Below are positions 32,401 through 42,435 of a stretch of 64,000 bases of DNA, one piece after another. The position numbers were made by a program, and so were the translations under genes. The notes beneath the pieces are model-generated. The model ran no database searches. It was given only the letters and a program-made list of their open reading frames with translations, and was not told the DNA's origin. Numbering within the stretch: the first letter of the stretch is position 1; each line of letters opens with the position of its first letter. The stretch is from Takakia lepidozioides. Lineage: Eukaryota; Streptophyta; Takakiopsida; Takakiales; Takakiaceae. The stretch is from the NCBI GenBank assembly GCA_030704615.1, contig CM060731.1:73450756-73514755 (forward strand), given 5' to 3'.

Positions 32401-35400
32401 TTGAAATCCTCAAGGGGTTTGATTTGTTGGATGCATTTGGCAGAGACCAGCAAATTCAGGCAATCGAGGAGTCCTTTAGAGTGGCAAAGCTTTGGCCAGT
32501 GCATCAAACCAAGCCGGAACTGGAGCCTGTTGAAATTCTACATTTACTGCCTGATTTTGACAGGTACTGTTGGTCACCTGTGTTTGCCCACTCATCCTTC
32601 CCCGCCGCTTGGACCAACCTTTGACCCAGGAAGGGCTGATTACTCTTGGAAGTTCAGCAGAAACACAATTCTTGCCATCAGCATTTTGTTTGTCAATCGC
32701 AAAGTAGGAGAATCTCTCTCATACACACATACAAATACACACAACTCAAGTTTCAAGGAATGGGATTGCAGGATTGGGGACCAGTTTGTGCACATGATTT
32801 TTGACACAGAGCCAACTGCGGACAGTGAGGCACTCTTAAATTTCGATCAAGACGCCCGCTATGAAATTGAGGGACGGGTATGTGTTCCTCTGACTTAACT
32901 CTTAAGTGGTCCATCTCAAGTTGGGCCTCCATTCTGGGGTATGCGGAAAGTTAGGCTGTAATAATTGACATGTTCCTTCAAAAGCAGAGTTATGCAATTC
33001 AAAATATAAGGACAGGTATTGTTTTGGTGTCAAGCTGGTGATTGGCTGAACGCGGTTGCGATTACTTGTTTGTCCATACAGGCAATTGTCAAGAGTTACT
33101 CTATTCCTGGGACAGATGAGACTCGGCCTGAGAGATTTGTGGGCTATATGGTGCCAAAGCCAGAAGAGGTACATGCCCTCTATCAATTGAATGGTCTTCA
33201 TTGAGAAAGTTGTGGTGGATGTTCATAATCTTGATTATTACCAGTGGTACTTCAAATGACATACAGAAAGTACAGGTCTCCTCTTGCCAGGTGGTTTGAC
33301 ATTCAGCAGCTTAGACTAGTAAATCTTTACATCATGAGAGCATGTTTTGAGGTACTATTGCTCAAGGCAAGTCTCTCTCTCTCCGTCTGTGCACCTTCCT
33401 CATTCTTCACATTTGCACAATCACATACTGATAAGGTTGATTGTTGATGCATTTCAGTTGGAAAGGGATGTGTATGATGATGACGAGGAGATACAATATA
33501 CATGGGTGCGAGAATACCACTGGGATGTGAGACTCTTTCCACCAACCCTCAATTTCACTTCTTGAGTTGATTTCAACGGATTTGAGGTTAATGCCTTTGC
33601 AACCCTTGTATGGCCTTCTGGTGGTTTGCAAGCCTACAGATCAGTAATGAGACCAATAATTTCCAGGTCGCACTGTATGTGGCTCTAAAATTTGCACCTC
33701 TCCTTGACCAAGCAGTGGCCCTTACAGGTTGAAGAAGCAGTACAATGTATTCAGGCTGCAGCTGATTCTGTAGTGCTTGAGTAGTGCATTCTCGGGGCAT
33801 GGTATAAGCCTCTTTTCCATGAGATGGACACAGCTGAGCCCAAGTGGGCTGTGAAGTATACGTGGTGTGTATTGTTTGTCTAAGTGAGATATTGACAGTC
33901 TAATCCTGGAGTTTTACTTCATGCAGATGAGACAAGATGATTCACAAACGTATGTCTTTTGCTTTGGCGAGGATGCTGTACATTACCTGGTATGACCATA
34001 TGGCTGTTGAACACACACACACACACTCTCTCTCTCTCTCTCTCTCTCTCCCTCTCTCTGTCTCCCGGTTCTGCTCAAACTGGGCGTTGGGTCAATGGCC
34101 ACAAGGCTACGGCAAACAACGTCTTATGAGTACAATCTCTCCTGCCCTGCCCTGCACACAGCCCAGAGAGACGGGCAGAAGCTTCCTGTGCCCTGCACAT
34201 CCCCAAGCATGTGGTAAACGCAGGGCTATTAAACTAAAATCAATAACTCTGCAACTGGGGCTGTCGTGTTTGCATGCGGACAAGTGCCCAAAGTGCCCCT
34301 GTGAGCGCCTCAATGGCAGTTGGTGGAAAATAAGTTTATACCTGCAGCTGAGCTGCGGGGATAAGTTTAGTTTCCAGCAACTGCTGCGGAGATGAGCTAA
34401 ACCCTGGTGGGTGCGAACCCCACAAAAAGTTCCGGGAGAGTTTAGTTTCCCGCGGGGTCAATGGCCGTAAGGCTATGGCGAGCCAACGTTCGCAGGGAAT
34501 GCCATAAATACATTCTCTCTCTCTCTCTCTCTCTCTCCACCAACTTCCAAATCTTGAGGCTGAGCCTAAAGCCCTGGCCCTGTTGGGTTGTAAGTTTTGG
34601 GCTGCTCATAAATGGGCTGATGCCAAACTTTGGCTAGAAGAAAGGTGGTGGACTGTTTTGAAGAATGCTGCAAGCTATAACAAAAGGTGGGTTTACTTTG
34701 TCTGAGCAAAACTCGTTTTCGAGTGATGATGTAAGGGATGAACTTGCTTGGCTTTCTATTAGGCTTTCCAGATACTCTCTGGATATGAGTACATTCTATC
34801 CCTTATTCTGAACACTTCCTTGTAGTACAACCACAGATGTGTGTTTGGTTGATGATCAGTACTGAGATAAACCTCATTCTTTCTAGTGTGGTGTAGTGAG
34901 CCAAAAGTCCACACCCCAATTCTTTGTAACTGGATTGTCACCAGCTACGGGCAAACTCAATGGCAATTGTTTGCTTAGTCTCTCGTATACTGAGGTGGGC
35001 TTAAACTTGTGACCAACTTGAGCATAGTATCCAACAAGGACTGAAAGAGTGTATGTCATGGCCCCACTGTTTGCAGGCAGTCATGCAGATGCTACTAAGG
35101 GTTTTGGTGTTTGTCTATTTCTGGCTAGGAGTCTCACTTTTCCCTGTTGCTTGCTTGGCAGCCCCTTAGTACAAAACTAGTATTGCAGAAGAAGAAGGCC
35201 AAAGAGGGAAAGTCTAAGCATGATGTTGACCGAGATGTTGACCGTGATTTTCCCATACCATCAAGTATAACTGTGCTCCGACGGGATGCCACCAATGACG
35301 AGGATGAGCAACGGGATTTGCTTAGACAAAGTTTCTTGGAGGTGAGTTTGTAAGTCTGAGTCTGTGTCTTGTGGTCAATGTGGGTCTTCTCTCTCATAGT

Positions 35401-35743
35401 CCTGTCAATCTACTGTTAGATCTTGTTTCTCCTGGCACCTTGGGTTTTGATGGATGTTTTTGGGCCCTGCTTATGATCAAGTGCTTTTTCTGATGCTTTT
35501 TCTTTCAATAGAATTTCGTGGAGGTTGGGTTAGACAAATCTGCTTTCCTTGCATTTGCACATACAACTGCTTTGAATGCTGACATGCTGCTTGACCATGC
35601 CATGGCTTTTCCAGGGAAGTGCATCAACCGCCCAAGGTGGTCGCCTGAAACGCCAACGATCCCCAGAAATCATTTCAACCAGTTCTAAACGGAAAGGGCC
35701 TAGGGAAGAGTTGAGTGATGAGGAAGATGAGCTTTCTGTGTAG
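29499..35743 (+). CDS. PAF1: RNA polymerase II-associated factor 1 (PAF1/ELF7)
   Basis: Thirteen exons fit one frame: 29499-29885, 30179-30597, 30740-30808, 31316-31423, 31674-31854, 32215-32294, 32444-32563, 32772-32877, 33082-33168, 33458-33526, 33927-33989, 35162-35341, 35615-35743 (665 residues). PAF1 is a subunit of the Paf1 elongation complex, which couples Pol II to histone H2B ubiquitination and H3K4/K36 methylation; the Arabidopsis homologue ELF7 is needed for FLC expression. The N-terminus is Pro/Ser/His-rich, then a charged Lys/Glu helix. Family blocks follow: FLCKIKFRNELPD, VEPDLGIPLDLLDI, RKKERPTDKGVAWLVKTQYI, TEKQAKELRE, LHLLPDFDR, GYMVPKPEE, YTWVREYHWD and an acidic Ser-rich tail. 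Unspliced reading looks broken, but every junction is in phase. Confidence 0.94.
34012..34540 (+). repeat. Paired repeat with (CA)n/(CT)n tracts in the large PAF1 intron
   Basis: The 1172-bp intron 11 has (CA)n(CT)n at 34012-34066 and (CT)n at about 34514-34537. GGGTCAATGGCC..AAGGCTA occurs at 34089 and again at 34456, and TTTAGTTTCC also occurs twice. GGTGGGTGCGAACCCCACA resembles a Pol III B box. A SINE or composite insertion is likely but its borders are not clear. Confidence 0.45.
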
Positions 35744-38436
35744 CAGTCCAAGAGACCTTCTGTAGTTAGTTTTAAAATGGATTCTGTCCACTGGGTGTTT
35801 TGGGTCAAATGCAAATTGTTTACACATAAAATTGAGTTAAAAGCAGAAACTCAAGGAGAGCCGTGGATCACGAGGAATTGAAAGCCCCCGAGGCACTACA
35901 GGATATGACTGGCTACACTTGCAGGATCAATAGAATATCTGACTATGACAACCGAAAATTTAAACCTACCCCTACTTCATGCACACATTACAATGCTCAA
36001 GTCTTCCATTGAGGAGAGGAAGGATGAAAATTCGTGAAAGCGTTTTCCGAGCCACCTGGTAAGTTGTCTCCTTCTGGTTTTGCTTTAACATAGCCTTCGT
36101 GCCTCCATTGTTGCACAACTAACTGCATGTTGAAAACACATGGACCCAACCATGGACAGACTTATTACTAAATGCATGATAAGATTAGGGGGCAATCAAG
36201 AGGAAACAAAATAAGTACCCACCAATGGTTTGGAAAATTTGAAGGTCAGGGAAATGGAGATGGTGGGAGAAACCAATAGGGAGGCAGGAACAGGGTGCAC
36301 TAGAGTGATGCAGTGCAGCATCAGGATGAAGACGCGGCCGGGCGCCAAGTGTGAGACTGTGCACACAAGCCTCTTGGAAAGCTCAAGTTACCGCTTGACA
36401 TAAAAGAGAGGGTGGTGTGTGCTTTGCCTGGCTCTTCCTGCCTCCAACGATTCCTTGCATTTCCATACTACCTAGTATGACAGATTTATGGTCCAAATAA
36501 AAGTGTGGAAGACTTTGTGTCCAACAACAAAGATCAGAGATGTGAAGACTATGACCTGGATAAACTGTTCATGGAGGGGAAGGATTTCCAGTAGGTAGGG
36601 AGGCTGAACATGTCGAGTCAAAGTGGTTCAAGCTTTAACCCGGTCCCAGATATATCAAAATTTAAGGAGGGCAAGAGTGTTTCTGCTTGACAGTCAATGG
36701 AGAGACGAAGGAGAACAGAGCACACATAAGAGCAAATCTCTGCAAATTTCCAAGTCTCTTCACTTTCCCTCTTTTATAGAATCTGGTAAGAATTGGGTTG
36801 GGTAAAAAAGGACCCTGAGTTTTTGCTGAAGCAGGAGGTGGTGTTTCACACCTCATGCCCTGTGTTCTGAAGCAAAAGCAGAGTGAAGCTTGGGATTGCT
36901 TTCTTAATCCTCTTGATTTCGTCTGTTCTAATGCATTGTCTCTTCGCGAAGTGACTCAAAACTTCTGGTCGGCCTTCTCTGACATGACTCTAGTCCCTCC
37001 TTCATCCTGATGGTATGACCTTGCCCGATTATTCACAGATTTGGACTGTGACCCTTTCTCTAAGCGGCCTTGATATCTACAGCTCACCAGTGATGTGATC
37101 CTGATGACTTTCTCTATTATCAATCCCTGGGATCATTGTGGGTTGGATCCTGCTACAGTCTGAAGAGAGCAGTGGTGCTCCTCACATGGCCAGGAGAGCA
37201 GCCAGACAAGACCTGCATGCATCAAGTGTATAGACTATAATTTTTGGTCCTGGTGGTCTTTTCAATGCTGGCTTCCTGAATATCCTTGGCGACTAGCCAT
37301 GCATTTGCCGAAGTGTACAACTGGAACAACTATTTACTACACAGTCAGGAAGACTCAGATTGCTAAGTTCATCTTGTTCCTCCAGTGAAGAGTTGCTCAC
37401 AAGCAAGTTGCTATGAACCATTTTCTTGAGGCAAGTGCTGTTGAATTCCTGAGTCAGTTCTATGCCATGTTAAGCTCTTCTAAGAAATTAAATGTCTCAA
37501 AAACAGATGTAATCTTGTACATAGGTTCATCACACATGCAGCAATTACTTCCCTTAAACAGATTCCAACGGTTTCCAGAATGGCACTAAGGAATTCAAAA
37601 GGCAGCTAAGGAATTGCGAGTCCATGTGCAGTTTATTGTCTTTCCGACAAGATCACCAGTAAACATCAGCTGCAATCAAAGGCACTTGGATCACTCAAGT
37701 AGCAGTTAATGCACTTTCTCCTTTACCTTGCTGACTACCATCTAGCAAAGAAGTTGGGATGCATTAACAACGTCAAGCAACATCAAGCAATTTGGAAAGG
37801 AAATTCATGACTTACAGATTGGGTCTAGGTCCATGAAGTGCCTCCAACAAATTTTTCTGTCATTTGAGTAGTCACCAATTTGTGAAGCTGTAAAGCGATA
37901 CCCCGTGGGTGAACATGCATATCCTCAAGGAGCAGCTACTATGACCATTTGCCTGTGCTGCACTTGAATGCAGTTAACATTCCAGCACTGGTAAATTCAT
38001 GACTCACTTGGAGATATGTAATAAGCAAGTTGACCCTCCTATTTCAAAGATCTCTCCTTCTGAATGGAGTGGTCCTGTTTTAGTTACACGTCTCACAATG
38101 TCCACCACAGTGGATGACGTCATCCTGTACTAGTACACAGCTTCAACGTCAACTTCTCAGGACCTGCTCAGCTCAATGTCACTGCAGCACCGTTCTTCTC
38201 CAGATGAAAAGGGCCAAGAGACCCCCAGCCAACGAGTCTTTTAAGGCCTGACAGGGAGGCAGGGAAAACCACACCTGCAGCGGCGAAAAAACTAACAAAC
38301 TTTTCCTGCAGTGTATTGTCTTCACAAAATGAGAAGCAATAGTCGGAGAATGTGGGTTGAAGGCCTACGGAGTCTACCTGCAACCTCCTCTAAAACTTGC
38401 AATAAGCTCTCCAACTTCAAGCTATCAACAACCTTC
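35744..38436. other. Gene-poor interval between PAF1 and the XRCC4-like/DUF3444 gene
   Basis: The two genes converge here, so both 3' UTRs lie in this 2.7 kb. No frame exceeds about 70 codons and none resembles a known domain. The DNA looks like worn, unique sequence. Confidence 0.5.
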
Positions 38437-40704
38437 TCAACTGGAGTCATCCTCTCCAGCCAAAACTGGAGTGTCATGGTGCTCTTTCATAGAGACACCC
38501 ATTAAGTCACTAGGGGTTGAGGCAGGATCAAGCTCCCAAGATTCTGTAGGCACACCCGGACTCTCACTGCCATGCATCCGGTGTGCAGGTATCCGGTGAG
38601 AGAATCTCCCCAAAACATGCTTGGATGGAATCCAGAAGGATAGTGCATCACCTCCTGCCTTGAACAGGGTTTTGAAACCCCTCACTTTTGCTACTGGTAC
38701 CACTTTCACACCTTTTCCCTTTGAAAATTTACTCAGAACTTCCACCAACTCATAATCATATTTCAAATCATCAACCCCCTTCTGAGGATGCCACTTGTCC
38801 CAGTCTTTATAGAGAGCCCAGACCTCCCCAGATCCAGGGTAGAGTCTAAATACTCCCTTCCCATCTACTTTGATGTCAATCCTGTGAGAAAAAGCAGGAA
38901 GCTGCTGCGGACACACACTAGCCAGCATGAACTCTCCGCACGAGGCAGAGAGGGATGCTGATGGGACTAACCAAGAGGGTTTAACTGCTTGACTCACGGG
39001 CTCCAACCAGATAACCGAAACCTCGAAAGGGTCATGCGACACGCTGCGGATGCGGCCATAAAACCGGGGCATTCCATCATGGTCATCATACAGGGCCCAG
39101 AACTGATCGTTCTCTATGTCCTTCTCTGTGCGCTTCTCATCAAACTCATGGAAATCTGCATTTACAACATGAATCTGTCTCTGTTCTTCAAGAGTCGGAG
39201 TATTCATCACAAGAACCATGGGGGCTGGCCATACACTGACCTGTGGCGTCACCCCGCCTTCTGCTGTTTTTAAGCTGCTCATGTTTCTTCCAGTATTCCC
39301 CTTCTTAGTATTTGTCCGCTTTTGTGATGACGTTGGTTTTACATTTGACTTGCCGGGGGAGTTTTTCTGACTCCTCTGTCCACCGGCCTCAACCCTGGGA
39401 GACCCAAGTCCAACGAATGGTGCCAGCACCTGCATCCCTTCTTCAACCAGACCTTCCGTGCTGTACAAAGGTGGAGCCTCTCCGTTCTTCTTAGGAGTTT
39501 TCCTTCGTGCTTTTGTCTGCTCTCTCCCAGTCCCTTTCTTTCCTGTTGCTTCACCTGTCCCCAGCCCATTGGACACACCTTGGGGCTTCAAACTCAAATA
39601 TTCCTTCTTCTTTCCCTCCGCATTTTTGGTCAAAAATCTATAGAGAACTGCCTGGTTGTCAATCAAGTTGACTTGGTGGGGAGGGGTGCCCTCCACACTC
39701 TCCTCAATGTTTACTGCGGCACTAAAATCTTCTTGACTCTCTGCATTACAATCACTCAACTCTTCATTCCATTTGCTTTCACGACTTTGCTCACCTTCTG
39801 TCAGGTCACCTTTGTCGCTGCAATCCCCACAATTGGATCCCGCTGGTCCGCCCTCTTTTCTCCCGTTGGCTGGCGCAGCTGCTCCAGCCCTGGGCTGTAA
39901 CTGTCCATGAATGGCGTGAACCTCATTTACAGCAGCCCCGTTCAAACCCGATAAGCCTTCAGCTGTTGCGATTGCTCTAATGGCCATTGGAGAACAGGGC
40001 TGACCCGAGGGGCTGACAGGCCCCACCACTCGTATCGACTTTCTTTTAGCTGACTCCCTCTCAATGTCATGCGCCCCCACTCGCTTACCGCTGGCGTGAG
40101 ACTGGTGCAAAGCTCTCTCTTCTTCCATAGTGGGCTCATCTTCTTCCTCGTTTTTCAACAACTCCAGCTTTTCTTGCAGCTTTGACTTCTCGTTCTCAAG
40201 TTGACAAACACGAATCTCCAATGCTGCAGTCATTCTTACCCAGGTCCGCTGCGTTTTTGCCATTTCCCCCTTAAGGTCCGTGGTGACATCCATCCCGAAC
40301 TGCAACATTTCTATCATCACACTCCGCATGGGTACCTCCATGAGGGTCAAATCTATAGACAACCCTCTAGTTTTCTCTTCACCCCCCAGAGTGCACAGTA
40401 GCCGCACGGTGCCATCACGCACAAAATGCAAGGAGTAGATGGAATCAGGCTTCTGCTCGCTGAGGTGCAAGTGAGCCTCCTCGATATAGACGTCCTCTGA
40501 GACATACCACTTCTTTGCGCGATGCGCAATGATTTTCTCTGTTGCGCATATAGACCAAGCATGAAACCCATCTAAAATCCACAGACTGAAGTTTGTTGCA
40601 AACCACGATCCCTTCACGTAAATGGAGTTGCAATCATACGCAAAACCTACTCTCTCCACATTCTTCAGCTGCACAAATGTCGTGTTTCCCAGCGCAGCCA
40701 TCAC
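38437..40704 (-). CDS. XRCC4-like head and coiled coil fused to a C-terminal DUF3444 domain
   Basis: One uninterrupted 755-codon exon starts at 40704. Residues about 1-135 match the XRCC4 globular head: IYVKGSWFATNFSLWILDG, then HAW, ATEKIIAHRAKKW, and QKPDSIYSLHF. Residues about 135-190 form a coiled coil (QLENEKSKLQEKLELLKN), shorter than in true XRCC4 and without an obvious LNEKK-type ligase-IV-binding stretch. Residues 190-500 are Gly/Ser/Lys-rich and probably disordered. Residues about 512-715 are DUF3444 (ADFHEFDEKR, QFWALYDDHDGMPRFYGRI, YPGSGEVWALYKDWDKW, GFKTLF). In plants DUF3444 usually follows a DnaJ domain; none is present here. XRCC4 scaffolds DNA ligase IV in end joining; the DUF3444 role is unknown. 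Function of the fusion is inference. The lack of introns, unlike its neighbours, could mean retroposition. Confidence 0.85.
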   Translation of the reverse strand: MMAALGNTTFVQLKNVERVGFAYDCNSIYVKGSWFATNFSLWILDGFHAWSICATEKIIAHRAKKWYVSEDVYIEEAHLHLSEQKPDSIYSLHFVRDGTVRLLCTLGGEEKTRGLSIDLTLMEVPMRSVMIEMLQFGMDVTTDLKGEMAKTQRTWVRMTAALEIRVCQLENEKSKLQEKLELLKNEEEDEPTMEEERALHQSHASGKRVGAHDIERESAKRKSIRVVGPVSPSGQPCSPMAIRAIATAEGLSGLNGAAVNEVHAIHGQLQPRAGAAAPANGRKEGGPAGSNCGDCSDKGDLTEGEQSRESKWNEELSDCNAESQEDFSAAVNIEESVEGTPPHQVNLIDNQAVLYRFLTKNAEGKKKEYLSLKPQGVSNGLGTGEATGKKGTGREQTKARRKTPKKNGEAPPLYSTEGLVEEGMQVLAPFVGLGSPRVEAGGQRSQKNSPGKSNVKPTSSQKRTNTKKGNTGRNMSSLKTAEGGVTPQVSVWPAPMVLVMNTPTLEEQRQIHVVNADFHEFDEKRTEKDIENDQFWALYDDHDGMPRFYGRIRSVSHDPFEVSVIWLEPVSQAVKPSWLVPSASLSASCGEFMLASVCPQQLPAFSHRIDIKVDGKGVFRLYPGSGEVWALYKDWDKWHPQKGVDDLKYDYELVEVLSKFSKGKGVKVVPVAKVRGFKTLFKAGGDALSFWIPSKHVLGRFSHRIPAHRMHGSESPGVPTESWELDPASTPSDLMGVSMKEHHDTPVLAGEDDSS

Positions 40705-42435
40705 AAGCTACTCACGACCTTCCCTCACTCCAACCAAATATACTCTCTCTCCCTCTCTGCAAGAGCATAATTGACTTGGAAATGTCCTAGGCTTCCACAG
40801 AATCTACCCTCCTTCCACGGCCTGGAACCGCAAGACCACCACACCTAATCACAACAGACTCTCCGACTCCTGTCCTATTCCTCGCCCCTTTCAACACAAA
40901 CTCCTCCGCAGCAAAGCAAGTTCCTCGGAGAAAAAATTGTGGAAATCAAAGATACCATAGACTTTACCTTCACCTTCACCACATACTCAACAAGACTCCT
41001 TCTCTATCTCTAAGTTACCATCTCCGCCATCGCTCGCCCTCTCTGCGAAGCTCGAGAGTGACCAAGAGTTCTGGAGATCCGTGCAGCGAAGGAACTTCCT
41101 CTCTCTCGCCTCCTCTCTCACGAGAGTCTTACCACGCACCCGAGTGATCGTGGGTTCAATTCCTGGAAAGTACATTTCACACACTAGAAGCTCGGGTTTG
41201 GAAAGCTCTCAATTGTTGGCGGCTCTTCAATGGGACCCGGATTTCAGAAAGTTAAGCAAAAAAATGGGGTGACTGCTCTTACCCAAAGAGGAATGAATCA
41301 TCTAACCCTTTTCTCTTCTTCTTTTTCTTTTTCTTTTTCTTTTTTACATTCAAATTATCGTTATATCGTTATATCCTTAGTATCCAAAGTATCTTTATTT
41401 TTTAATTGTATTTTTCTTTTAGAAAATACCAAAATTGCAATTTAGCAGGTGCACCTATGAGGGTAACTTGCGAACCACTTAGATTGACGGGTTATTTTTT
41501 CCCGCCTCCTTTTCTTAATTTGATCAACAGGGCTTCTGTCCCCTTTTTATTTATTTTTTAAATAGTTATTTTCCAAAATGGTTACAATCCCAAGTTGGAA
41601 AGAACGACAATAGGGGACATGGTGCGCCAAAATAGGAACAAGATCTTCTCTGCTTCCCAAAAAAAGCATAATTTCATTAAACTTTAACCAAAGAATTCTG
41701 TCCTATATACAGCCCATTCGAATCTCGTTCTATTAACCCAAAAAATAAAACAAAAACAAAAGCCATTACATGACCTCGAAGGTTAAAAGTTAAAAGTACA
41801 AAAGGTTATTACTGTTTTTACGTTTTTACCCTTGCCACAGTCGTACTTCTCTTGGAGTCGCAAGTGAGAACCAGTCCCGAATTCACTTGCGAGAACAGGG
41901 AAATCGTGAAATTTTTCACTCCTTGCTTCTATCGTCGGGATTCCCACCAACCCCCTCGCCGGAATTCCTGGTTCAGGAATTCTTTTTAATTGAAATCCCG
42001 GGCAACGTTTCCCACGACTTTATGTCATGACATACATGGGCGGCAACCTATGTAGGATGTACATGTGAACATATGTATGAAACATCCATGTTATGACATG
42101 GCAAGCCACTTGGATGACATGATCCGCGTCACATGGCTGTTGTACATAAAAGCGGATGGCATACCTAGAGTCATTTTTTGAGAGATTACAATTTTACAGA
42201 AATTTCAAACAAATCTCTCAAGCTGCTTGAAAACAAGTGCAGGGTGAGTCTTTTGAATGCTTGCAAAGAGAGAACCTTGCCCTGCATCAGATAATGGAGG
42301 CTGTTATCATCCCTACAACTATAAATCGGCCAGGTCTCCTTCCTCCATGGAGAAAGAGAAAGGAAGGGAGAAAGAGCGAAGGCTCAGAGCCCCAGAACCC
42401 AAGAACTGCAAGCTCACAAAATGCAAACAATGTTT
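40705..42435. other. AT-rich intergenic region
   Basis: It includes the promoter of the XRCC4-like gene and the 3' UTR of the NHL gene. T-rich runs (about 41310-41430) and A-rich runs around 41640-41830 dominate. Imperfect inverted pieces of ACATGTGAACATATGTATG type occur around 42025-42120. I see no gene. Confidence 0.5.

Noticed and set aside
29499-35743. PAF1 looked like a pseudogene because many short frames end in stops
   Set aside because: All 13 exons have GT..AG borders and compatible phases, giving one open frame with every family block.
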